Translations under genes and position numbers: made by a program
Assembly (NCBI GenBank): GCA_910586405.1
Contig: CAJUII010000152.1
Location: 1-5,655 of the forward strand
Direction of reading: 5' to 3'
Source: an uncultured Lachnospiraceae bacterium
GTDB taxonomy: Bacteria; Bacillota; Clostridia; Lachnospirales; Lachnospiraceae
DNA: 5,655 bases
The notes under the pieces: model-generated
Database searches by the model: none
What the model was told of the DNA's origin: nothing
The model's input: the letters and a program-made list of their open reading frames with translations, nothing else
Shown here: positions 1-5,655 of the stretch, piece by piece
Layout: the number at the start of each line of letters is the position of its first letter
Position numbering within the stretch: the first letter of the stretch is position 1

Positions 1-2228
1 GTTCCTAAGCGGGCAGAGTGCCGAAAGAGTATCCATGTACTGATAAAATAGCAAATGAGCAGTAAAACAAGAATCCCCACGGTGATGCCCAGCTGCGACA
101 GCAGGGCAGGAAATCCGATATAGGCTGAAATTTCTACCGAAATGGTCTGCATAAAGTACGAGATCACAACCACTGCAACAACAATGGCGGCAGACACAGG
201 CAGTCCGAACCAGACACCCAATTGTTTGAACACAAGCTTTTCAATCTTCGATTCCTCAACGCCGAGGCTTCTCAGTACAGAGAAGCGATATCTGTAATGT
301 CCTGCGTCCAAAAGCTGTTGCAGGGAGAGGACAGTGAGGCAGATGACCATGAGTACAATCGCCCCATAGAGCATCGCAGCCTGTAAGACAAAACAGGTTC
401 CTTTCGTTTCATTTACTTGCAGCGTGCGCAGACGAATCCCATAGTGCACACCAGTGGCAGTCTCCTCTGGATATACTGCTGTAAATTCCTGTTCAAAGCT
501 GTGGGCATTCTCGTAGGGGATTGTCTTGGCTGTCATAAGATACCGGTTTTGCATGACAGGGAGTAACGTGTCACAAGCCGCATCTGGAAATACATACAGA
601 ACATTGGTGTAACTGTTGTAGAGCGTCCCGCCCATAGGTTCTTGGTGATATGCCTGCTTGGCACAACGCAGCAAGCCTGCATCTGTCGTGACAGTTTGGT
701 GCGTTTCCAGAAACTGCCGGCGCTCATCGTCCGTTGCGGCAGCATGCCACTGGGTTGTAAATTCGTTTTCTTCCAGCGTGATTTCGCTGAGTCCCAGCAT
801 ACATCGTATCGCGTTATAATCCTGCAGTGATATTGCCACGGCAGGAAAATCATATTTCATGCGGTTGTGAAAGGCTTTCTTTTCGGGCAGATACAGATGG
901 AAAGTGCAGTCATAAACTGTTTCAATGCCTTGATCCATGAGGAGTTTGGTGACAGTCCCATAATCATCATGTGGTAAATCGCTTTCTTCATGTACGTTAT
1001 TGTAGTGTGAAAAAATCTGTATGTCATACATTGAGCGGGAATCTAAATAACCCATTGCCCAATTTACAAGGACTGGCGCGGCAATAAACAGAAAAATGGC
1101 AAGTACCAGTGTAATGCTGACGAGGGTCATTGTCTTGCTGGTGGTATTTAATTTGGAGATGACCTGCCCGAAAAAGAAAAGGTTTTCCTCATGATATTTA
1201 TGTGTCGGTGACTGTTCTTTCCATGCGAGCAGGAAGCTGCCTGCAAGAAAAATGATGCCACAGAGGAAAAACAGCAAATCAACCAGAACGAACAATAGAT
1301 ACTGGTTTCTCGTTCCGATTCCCAGCGGTAAATAATAGCGATGCATCAACGACGGCACACTTGCTGCTGTAAAGGTATTTGGGACGCAGAAGAGGATAAG
1401 TCCCCGAAGCAGCGTGTGAAAGTGAACATTGCTTTTGCTGTATATTTTTCGGAGCAGCCACACAAAAGACCAAACCAAGGCAGCCGCAGGAATCAGGATA
1501 TTTCCCCAAAACATCGTTTGTACCAAAAACGGGTAACGGCTGTCGTAATAAAAATATAGTTTTTCGACACCGACAACCAGCATGAGCAGCAGGAACAATT
1601 CAAAGAGTATCACGACCACATGAATCCAATGACTCCTTCTCAAATCCGGCTCATTTTCCCGATCTGCCAAAAGCATGTCAATCACTTTTGTTTTCTGAAT
1701 GGTACGCATATGAAACAGTCCCGTCACAAGAAAGATCAGGACAAAAAAGAACAGGGTGAGCAGTACGGTGTCTGGAAAGAATGTCCATGTCGGCTGGTAG
1801 CTTTTTCCATAGGCGGTGAGCAGCATTGCAGTAACAAACTGTGAGCTGACCACACCGAGGACAATGCCCAGCCCGACAGCGCATATTCCCATGACAAATG
1901 TCTCGGCAAAGAAAAGCCTTCCAATCGTTTTGGCCTCCATTCCCAGAATTGCCTGAACGGCAAATTCTTTTTGCCGGCACCGAAGCATATAGTTGTTGAC
2001 AAACCATATCAAAAACAACAGAATCAGCGTGACAGTGCAGATTGCCAGTTTCATGCTGTCACCGAGCAGTGTGAACTTATAGTCACTTCCGATATCCGGT
2101 TTATAATAGCGGCTTGAAACAGACAGAAACGAATAAAATAGTGTGGCACAAATGGTTAAGGTCACAATATAGACCAGATAATCTCTTGCGGAGCGCTTTG
2201 CATTTTTGAAAATAAGTTTAATATACAT
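1..2228 (-). CDS. bceB: BceB-like ABC transporter permease (FtsX-type), 3' end beyond window
   Basis: Membrane subunit of a peptide-antibiotic detoxification and sensing ABC transporter; in this family it binds the antibiotic or its lipid target outside the cell and signals to the partner kinase. An uninterrupted frame of 742 codons runs from ATG at 2228 to the left edge; no stop is reached. AGGAGGG lies 7 nt before the ATG, and the start overlaps the ATPase gene by 11 bp. Predicted helices lie near residues 17-37, 60-80, 107-138, 152-174, 200-221, 238-260, 272-290, 309-335, 367-388, 613-636, 668-692 and 710-735. A region of about 220 residues (390-610) between two helices is the extracellular domain that marks BceB-type permeases; it holds four cysteines (441, 476, 522, 552). 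FtsX-type coupling segments are visible as 'RQKEFAVQAILGM' (85-97) and 'RFSVLRSLGVEESKIEKL' (648-665). The already visible length exceeds the roughly 650 residues usual for BceB, apparently because of extra helices around 238-290. The substrate is unknown. Confidence 0.93.
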   Translation of the reverse strand, partial: MYIKLIFKNAKRSARDYLVYIVTLTICATLFYSFLSVSSRYYKPDIGSDYKFTLLGDSMKLAICTVTLILLFLIWFVNNYMLRCRQKEFAVQAILGMEAKTIGRLFFAETFVMGICAVGLGIVLGVVSSQFVTAMLLTAYGKSYQPTWTFFPDTVLLTLFFFVLIFLVTGLFHMRTIQKTKVIDMLLADRENEPDLRRSHWIHVVVILFELFLLLMLVVGVEKLYFYYDSRYPFLVQTMFWGNILIPAAALVWSFVWLLRKIYSKSNVHFHTLLRGLILFCVPNTFTAASVPSLMHRYYLPLGIGTRNQYLLFVLVDLLFFLCGIIFLAGSFLLAWKEQSPTHKYHEENLFFFGQVISKLNTTSKTMTLVSITLVLAIFLFIAAPVLVNWAMGYLDSRSMYDIQIFSHYNNVHEESDLPHDDYGTVTKLLMDQGIETVYDCTFHLYLPEKKAFHNRMKYDFPAVAISLQDYNAIRCMLGLSEITLEENEFTTQWHAAATDDERRQFLETHQTVTTDAGLLRCAKQAYHQEPMGGTLYNSYTNVLYVFPDAACDTLLPVMQNRYLMTAKTIPYENAHSFEQEFTAVYPEETATGVHYGIRLRTLQVNETKGTCFVLQAAMLYGAIVLMVICLTVLSLQQLLDAGHYRYRFSVLRSLGVEESKIEKLVFKQLGVWFGLPVSAAIVVAVVVISYFMQTISVEISAYIGFPALLSQLGITVGILVLLLICYFISTWILFRHSARLG

Positions 2229-2985
2229 GGCTTTGCCCTCCTCCCATGACGGTAAGGACGTTCAGTATTTTGTGAAAAAAATCGGTTCGGCTGTCCGTTC
2301 CCTTATGCAGCTCCGTAAAAATTTTTCCGTCCTGCAAAAATAAGATGCGGTCTGCATAGCTGGCAGTAAAAGCGTCATGTGTCACCATCAGAATTGTTGT
2401 GTGGAGCTGTTCATGGATACTTTGCATGGTGGACAACAGCATTTGCGAGGAATGGCTGTCCAAAGCGCCTGTCGGTTCATCTGCCAAAAGCAGCTTCGGG
2501 TTGTTGACAATCGCTCTTGCGCAGGCGCAGCGCTGTTTTTGCCCGCCCGAGACCTGATAAGGATATTTGTGCAGAATGTCGGTGATATTTAGTTTTTTGG
2601 CGATGTCAGAAACGCGGGAGTCCACCGCCTTAGCAGGAACTTTGTTGATCGTCAGCGCCAAGGCGATATTTTCGGAAATTGTCAGGGTATCTAACAGATT
2701 AAAATCCTGAAAGACAAAGCCTAAATTTTCCCTGCGAAATCTGGCAAGGGATTTTGGTTTTAACGCAGTCACATCCGTTCCCTCCAAATAGATGTGACCT
2801 GCGCTCACGGTATCAATTGTGGAAATGCAGTTGAGCAGTGTCGTTTTTCCCGAACCGGAAGTGCCCATAATCCCCAGAAATTCGCCTTGCTCTACGCCAA
2901 AGCTAATGTCCTGGATGGCTTGGGTTATGCTTCCTTCGCTGCCGTAATATTTCTGAATATGTTCCAGTTTCAAAATCGTCGTCAT
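2218..2985 (-). CDS. bceA: BceA-like ABC transporter ATP-binding protein
   Basis: Cytoplasmic ATPase that powers the BceB-like permease encoded immediately downstream. The protein is 255 residues, the usual BceA length. Motifs are complete: Walker A GTSGSGKT (41-48), Q-loop Gln93 in VFQDFN, ABC signature VSGGQ (145-149) followed by KQR, Walker B LLLADE (165-170), D-loop GALD (173-176) and switch His203 in VTHD. The C-terminal tail (about 222-248, with 'FFHKILNVLTVMGG') is characteristic of the BceA/MacB-like subgroup. The start was placed at ATG 2985 because GGAGG sits 7 nt upstream (2993-2997) and the protein then begins MTTILKLEHIQKYYG; a TTG seven codons further upstream lies ahead of that ribosome site. 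The gene follows the kinase after 140 nt that contain its own operator and promoter, so it is probably induced separately from the basal regulator-kinase transcript. All catalytic residues are present, so an active ATPase is expected. Confidence 0.95.
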   Translation of the reverse strand: MTTILKLEHIQKYYGSEGSITQAIQDISFGVEQGEFLGIMGTSGSGKTTLLNCISTIDTVSAGHIYLEGTDVTALKPKSLARFRRENLGFVFQDFNLLDTLTISENIALALTINKVPAKAVDSRVSDIAKKLNITDILHKYPYQVSGGQKQRCACARAIVNNPKLLLADEPTGALDSHSSQMLLSTMQSIHEQLHTTILMVTHDAFTASYADRILFLQDGKIFTELHKGTDSRTDFFHKILNVLTVMGGGQSHVY

Positions 2986-2992
2986 GATTATT

Positions 2993-2997
2993 CCTCC
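2993..2997 (-). promoter_or_regulatory. Shine-Dalgarno site of the ATPase gene
   Basis: GGAGG on the minus strand, 7 nt before ATG 2985. It is the strongest ribosome site in the window, and it fixes the start against the in-frame TTG at 3006. Confidence 0.85.
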
Positions 2998-2998
2998 G

Positions 2999-3013
2999 TC
3001 AATCAATCAATCA
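2999..3013. repeat. Short tetranucleotide repeat (TCAA/TTGA) in the leader
   Basis: Three and three-quarter copies of TCAA on the plus strand, read as GATT repeats on the transcribed strand, directly before the ATPase ribosome site. The tract is short and may be chance, but it lies in the predicted 5' untranslated region, where a change in copy number would alter leader length. Confidence 0.5.
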
Positions 3014-3032
3014 GTTTTGTATTGTCACATTG

Positions 3033-3061
3033 ATTGTAAATCGTGCAGCGAACTTTTTGTA
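3033..3061 (-). promoter_or_regulatory. Candidate promoter of the bceAB-like operon
   Basis: On the minus strand, TACAAT (3033-3038) matches the -10 consensus at five of six positions. The hexamer 17 bp upstream, TACAAA (3056-3061), is a poor -35 match, as expected for a promoter that needs an activator. The operator begins 7 bp upstream of this -35. Transcription would start near 3026 and give a leader of about 40 nt. This is pattern matching only; another -10 is possible in this AT-rich stretch. Confidence 0.45.
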
Positions 3062-3068
3062 TCAGATT

Positions 3069-3076
3069 TTCTTACA
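3069..3076. promoter_or_regulatory. Extra operator half-site, one helical turn from the palindrome
   Basis: On the minus strand TGTAAGAA occurs again, identical to the proximal arm of the palindrome and offset from it by exactly 11 bp. It lies between the palindrome and the candidate -35. Characterised BceR-like promoters carry a main site plus a secondary site nearer the promoter; this half-site is well placed for that role, which is an inference. Confidence 0.55.
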
Positions 3077-3079
3077 GAG

Positions 3080-3099
3080 TTCTTACAAAACTGTAAGAA
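3080..3099. promoter_or_regulatory. BceR-type operator, perfect 8-4-8 palindrome
   Basis: The sequence is TTCTTACA-N4-TGTAAGAA, two perfectly complementary 8-bp arms around a 4-bp spacer. It contains TTACA-N4-TGTAA, which matches the TNACA-N4-TGTAA consensus known for binding sites of Bce-type response regulators. It lies upstream of the transporter genes, which is the standard target of these regulators. The inferred role is binding of the phosphorylated regulator encoded at 4139-4807 to activate transporter transcription. Confidence 0.85.
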
Positions 3100-3125
3100 G
3101 TTTTACGTATACGGATAAATCTTCT

Positions 3126-4142
3126 TTACTCGACTAGAAAATCGGACACAAAATGATTGATTTGAAAAGAGAGAACCATTCTTGTCCCGATTCCTTCTGA
3201 ATGGGCAGTCAGCCCGATGCCCAATTTGTCACAGAGCCGCTTGCAAAGGTACAGTCCAATGCCTGTGGCGTTTGGGACGGTTCGTCCATTCTGTCCGGTG
3301 AAACCCTTTTCGAAAATGAGGGATATATCGCTTTGAGCAATGCCGATACCGTTATCTGCTACGGACAAAAGTACATGGTTTTCTTTTCTTGTGGAATAGA
3401 AGTGTAAAACTGGCTGTTTTGTGCGGTATTTGACGGCATTGCTAATGAGCTGGTTCAGGATAAAGCGCACCCATTTTTCATCGGTATAGACACGGTTTTC
3501 CATTTTATCAACCGTCACCGTGACATGATTTTGACGGAGGAGATATTTGCTGTCTGCAATTGCGCTGTGCACGACATCATTTAGATTGATTTCACGGACG
3601 CAATAGTCTTTTTCGGGATGCTCGCTGCGGGCATAGTAGAGCGCCTGCTCGGTAAAACGATTGATATTCTCAAGCTCTGCCAGCATTTCTCTTGTAAATG
3701 GGGAGCGGTTGTTTTCACAGAGCAGCTTCAGGGCTGTGATCGGGGTTTTGACTTCGTGAATCCACTGTTCGATATATTCTTTGTATTCGCTTCGCTCACG
3801 CTGCACACTGCCTATTTTTTCCAACATGGATTTTTCAGCCATTTTCAGAAGCTGGTAGAAAACCTGATCATCGGCACGCTCGGGGATTTTTATGACTTCT
3901 GGAATGATATAGCGCTCCTCTAGCTGTTCTGCCATAGACAGCATATTTTCCAAATATTTTTTCCGCCTGCGATAGAGGACGGTTAGGTAGAGAAGGACGA
4001 CAGCTCCCCAGACACAGGAGAGAAAAAGAATACTTTGGATAGAATTGCCGCAGGCAAGCAGAAATAAGGAGAGCGTAATTATGCCCAGAAGATTGACGAG
4101 TAAAACGGGAAGCTGATTTTTTAGATATTGTCTGCCATTCAT
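3126..4142 (-). CDS. bceS: BceS-like intramembrane-sensing histidine kinase
   Basis: Membrane sensor kinase that autophosphorylates and passes the phosphate to the regulator encoded just upstream. The 338-residue protein has two helices (about 10-32 and 37-57) joined by a loop of only a few residues, so it has no extracellular sensor; kinases of this type detect the state of their BceAB transporter. A cytoplasmic linker (58-120) leads to the H-box WIHEVKTPI with phospho-acceptor His129 in an HExxT context. The ATPase domain shows the N-box NQLISNAVKY (230-239), G1 box DNGIGI (263-268), F-box FEKGF (277-281) and G2 box GIGLYL (294-299). The start is ATG 4142, whose first bases overlap the regulator stop as ATGA, with AGGGG 8 nt upstream. 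The frame stays open further upstream inside the regulator gene, but that part reads as non-protein-like sequence. The length matches BceS (about 335 residues), and all motifs needed for activity are present. Confidence 0.94.
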   Translation of the reverse strand: MNGRQYLKNQLPVLLVNLLGIITLSLFLLACGNSIQSILFLSCVWGAVVLLYLTVLYRRRKKYLENMLSMAEQLEERYIIPEVIKIPERADDQVFYQLLKMAEKSMLEKIGSVQRERSEYKEYIEQWIHEVKTPITALKLLCENNRSPFTREMLAELENINRFTEQALYYARSEHPEKDYCVREINLNDVVHSAIADSKYLLRQNHVTVTVDKMENRVYTDEKWVRFILNQLISNAVKYRTKQPVLHFYSTRKENHVLLSVADNGIGIAQSDISLIFEKGFTGQNGRTVPNATGIGLYLCKRLCDKLGIGLTAHSEGIGTRMVLSFQINHFVSDFLVE

Positions 4143-4807
4143 ATGATGTACCCCTGCCTGTGTTTGGTTTTGATAAAGTTGGTCAGACCAATACCTGTCA
4201 GTTTCTCCCGAATGCGGGCAATGTTTACACTCAAGGCATTGTCGTCCACATAGAGCTGATTGTCCCACAGGAAATCGACAATGTCATTGCGGGAACAGAT
4301 TTTTCCGGCGTTTCGGAACAGATAATAGAGTATTTTTACTTCGTTTTTGGTCAAGTCGGTTTTGTGGTCATTGTGTGCGATCTGGCTGCTTTCTAAATGC
4401 AGCGCGGCACCGTTCCATGTGAGGACTTCTGTCTGCGGCAAGGCATACGCGCGCTTTAAAAGAGAGGCAATTTTAGCCAGTAGAATTGCGGTGTTGTACG
4501 GCTTTGTGATAAAAGCATCTCCGCCTAGCATAATGCTGTTTAACTCGTCCATATCGGTGTTGCTGCTTGTCACAAAGATGATGGGAATATCAGAAAAAGT
4601 ACGGATTTGTGAGCAGATTTCAAATCCGCTGTTTACAGGCAGCTTAATATCCAGCAGAACCAGATGCGGGGTGGATTCTTTGAGCAGATGGATGATATCT
4701 GAAAAGTTGGTGACAATGTGAACCTCGTATCCGTTTGCGGTCAAGAGGGTTTTTAGCTGCGTCTGTATGGTAAAATCATCTTCAATGATTAGTATTTTAT
4801 GTTTCAT
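4139..4807 (-). CDS. bceR: BceR-like response regulator, OmpR/PhoB family
   Basis: Cytoplasmic DNA-binding regulator of 222 residues. The receiver domain (about 3-115) has the acidic pair Glu9/Asp10 in IIEDD, phospho-acceptor Asp53 in LLDIKLP, Thr80 in FVTSS and Lys102 in TKPY. The C-terminal winged helix (about 126-222) has LTKNEVKIL (152-160) and a recognition-helix region DDNALSVNIARIREKL (188-203), typical of the Bce/VirR branch, ending in TKHRQGY. The start is ATG 4807, giving the expected MKHKILIIEDD beginning; GGTGA sits 5 nt upstream, a modest ribosome site. A GTG four codons earlier is possible but would place the ribosome site inside the gene. It is co-translated with the kinase through an ATGA overlap. 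Its likely target is the palindrome at 3080-3099; no similar site is seen before its own gene, so it may be expressed constitutively. Confidence 0.95.
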   Translation of the reverse strand: MKHKILIIEDDFTIQTQLKTLLTANGYEVHIVTNFSDIIHLLKESTPHLVLLDIKLPVNSGFEICSQIRTFSDIPIIFVTSSNTDMDELNSIMLGGDAFITKPYNTAILLAKIASLLKRAYALPQTEVLTWNGAALHLESSQIAHNDHKTDLTKNEVKILYYLFRNAGKICSRNDIVDFLWDNQLYVDDNALSVNIARIREKLTGIGLTNFIKTKHRQGYII

Positions 4808-4843
4808 AAAAATCACCACTTTGCCTTCTGTATTTTGCGTTTT

Positions 4844-4872
4844 ATTATGCGAAACTTCATACTTCTTGGGCA
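4844..4872 (-). promoter_or_regulatory. Weak promoter candidate for the regulator-kinase operon
   Basis: In the 111-nt spacer before the regulator, CATAAT (4844-4849, minus strand) matches -10 at five of six positions, but the hexamer 17 bp upstream (TGCCCA, 4867-4872) is a poor -35. No Bce-type operator is visible here. Read-through from further upstream is equally possible. Confidence 0.25.
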
Positions 4873-4897
4873 GCGTCTTTTACTGGTTTAGAAGTAT
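4859..4897. repeat. 8-bp inverted repeat in the spacer before the regulator
   Basis: ATACTTCT (4859-4866) and AGAAGTAT (4890-4897) are exact inverse complements separated by 23 nt. On the plus strand the right arm is followed by a short T run; on the minus strand, the direction of the genes, no T run follows. It partly overlaps the weak promoter candidate. Its function is unclear; it could be chance in AT-rich DNA. Confidence 0.35.
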
Positions 4898-4918
4898 TTT
4901 TTACATCTGAGAGTAGAC

Positions 4919-5545
4919 TTATATGGACTGCTTGGCAAATGTGTTGAGATATTCCTGTGCCTGCTGTAAGGATATATTTAATTTTTGCTGTAATTTTTCC
5001 AGAATAGTATCATCAGAAAGACCACAGTCAAGACAGATTTCAATAATTCCTTCGGCTTTGCTGTCTTTTGCAAGTTCTTCAAATAAACTGTACATGGTAC
5101 CATCTCCCTTATTTAATGTGTTATAATCAAGCTGCATATTAATTGCGCCCGCAAAGGTCATGATAACAGATTTGTCTGTTTTATGTTCTTCGCAGTATTG
5201 TATGGCTTTTTTCTTTGCCTCTTTCCTAGGGATGTTTTTGTCTAGGGCAATCTCAAACAGATTAAATAAATCAATATTTTCGAGATTATGGAGCATCAGA
5301 TTATTTCGCCTCGCCTCGACAAGCAGTATTTTATAGTCATTGACAAACGGTTCCAGTTCTTTTGGAATATCGAGCATTTCATGGAGTGAGGTCGGTCCGT
5401 CCCACGGTTTTTCGCCATAATAAACTGTGAGTGTGATGACGGGATAAAATCTATCACTCTTTTTCATTTTGGAGAGATATTCATCTTCACTCAATCCCTC
5501 AGAGGTTTTGTACTTTTTTGCATTGCTGTCGTATTGTTTTTTGTA
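4919..5545 (-). pseudogene. Rpn-family recombination-promoting nuclease / putative transposase, C-terminal remnant
   Basis: The frame resembles the middle and C-terminal part of the PD-(D/E)XK 'putative transposase' family (Rpn-like, TIGR01784-type), common in clostridia. About 208 residues are visible. Family landmarks are a QYDSNAKKYK-like segment (residues 4-13 of the visible part), MKKSDRFYPVITLTVYYG, PWDGPTSLHEML, and a tail EGIIEICLDCGLSDDTILEKLQ before the stop. Full-length members are usually about 300 residues or more, with the nuclease core, including the conserved ENQ-type segment, further N-terminal. That part is absent: similarity ends near the Tyr codon at 5543-5545, and an in-frame stop lies at 5555-5557. 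No ATG exists between that stop and the recognisable domain; a TTG at 5494 would start inside the conserved region. The other frames upstream do not supply the missing part, so this is a breakpoint, not a simple frameshift. The gene is visibly more AT-rich than the Bce genes. A catalytically active product is not expected. Confidence 0.75.
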
Positions 5546-5655
5546 AGGAACTGTTCAGAAATTACTTGTGACAAGAACGCCGCATAAATGTTCAGCTGCA
5601 AAGAAGAAAATCGCAGGCATAGCGGGCTATGTCAAGATTTTCTGATGCAGCAGAT
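5546..5655. mobile_element. Possible end of an inserted element at the nuclease breakpoint
   Basis: About 110 bp that do not continue the nuclease gene in any frame. The region opens with GGAACTGTTCAGAAATTAC (5547-5565); TGTTCAG recurs as a direct repeat (5552-5558 and 5589-5595), and an imperfect hairpin spans 5595-5651. Such terminal and subterminal repeats fit an insertion-sequence end, but no element family was recognised, and the opposite end and any target duplication lie outside the window. On the plus strand a frame from ATG 5588 (MFSCKEENRRHSGLCQDFLM...) stays open to the right edge; it has no clear ribosome site and is not recognised. An alternative is a genomic rearrangement junction. 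Confidence 0.35.
5595..5651. repeat. Long imperfect hairpin near the right edge
   Basis: Nested inverse complements: GCTGCA (5595-5600) with TGCAGC (5646-5651), AGAAAATC (5605-5612) with GATTTTCT (5636-5643), and CATAG (5618-5622) with CTATG (5627-5631) around a CGGG loop. Bulges of 4/2 nt and 5/4 nt separate the stems. No clear T run follows on either strand, so it is not a standard terminator. A subterminal transposon hairpin or a small palindromic repeat is more likely. Confidence 0.6.

Noticed and set aside
533..2002. Additional open frames of 60-110 codons on both strands across the permease gene
   Set aside because: They overlap a 742-codon frame with clear membrane-protein character and show no domains or ribosome sites.
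2986..3006. TTG start seven codons before the ATPase ATG
   Set aside because: It would put the strong GGAGG inside the coding region and add residues not typical of the family.
3080..3099. Palindrome read as a rho-independent terminator of the kinase transcript
   Set aside because: The stem is AT-rich with a 4-nt loop and no T run follows on the minus strand; the match to the Bce-type operator consensus is a better explanation.
3201..3923. Plus-strand open frames across the kinase gene
   Set aside because: They are antisense to conserved kinase motifs and have no recognisable protein features.
4143..4268. Upstream extension of the kinase reading frame
   Set aside because: The added 42 residues lie wholly inside the regulator gene in another frame and read as non-protein-like; ATG 4142 has a ribosome site and gives the family length.
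4160..4721. Plus-strand open frames across the regulator gene
   Set aside because: They are antisense to a complete response regulator; the longest is 124 codons with no recognisable features.
4859..4910. Inverted repeat followed by a T run as a plus-strand terminator
   Set aside because: No plus-strand gene ends nearby, the loop is 23 nt and the stem is weak.
4919..5494. Intact short gene starting at TTG 5494
   Set aside because: The codon falls within the conserved family segment, and recognisable family sequence continues 17 codons upstream, so the frame is a remnant.
1..5655. tRNA, rRNA, CRISPR array or riboswitch
   Set aside because: The only non-coding stretches are about 110-140 nt each, and none shows the repeats or conserved folds of these classes.

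Overview
The window fits a low-to-moderate-GC Firmicute, most likely a gut clostridium of the Lachnospiraceae/Ruminococcaceae type. This is inferred from protein style (a BceRSAB module beside an Rpn/PD-(D/E)XK 'putative transposase' remnant), strong GGAGG ribosome binding sites and base composition; no RNA marker is present. All convincing genes lie on the minus strand, so the window reads right to left.

Layout, in order of transcription. (1) 5546-5655: about 110 bp unrelated to the adjoining nuclease gene. It contains a long imperfect hairpin and a repeated TGTTCAG word and looks like the end of an inserted element or a recombination junction. (2) 4919-5545: C-terminal remnant of an Rpn-family nuclease, cut off abruptly upstream so that the nuclease core is missing. 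(3) 4808-4918: a short spacer with a weak promoter candidate. (4) 4139-4807: BceR-like response regulator. (5) 3126-4142: BceS-like intramembrane-sensing histidine kinase, coupled to the regulator by an ATGA overlap. (6) 2986-3125: regulatory spacer with a perfect 8-4-8 palindrome matching the BceR-type operator, an extra half-site one helical turn away, and a promoter candidate. (7) 2218-2985: BceA-like ATPase. (8) 1-2228: BceB-like permease, overlapping the ATPase gene by 11 bp and still open at the left edge after 742 codons.

How the parts should work together, from established knowledge of the Bce family. The ATPase and permease form a transporter that protects against cell-wall-active peptides (bacitracin, lantibiotics, other lipid II-cycle binders) and is itself the sensor. 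The kinase has almost no extracellular part and reads the transporter's state through the membrane. The phosphorylated regulator then activates the transporter promoter through the palindrome. The actual ligand cannot be read from this DNA.

The module is of a known type. The less ordinary points are a permease that appears to carry two extra membrane helices, a very clean operator plus half-site, and the broken nuclease gene with foreign-looking sequence at its breakpoint.
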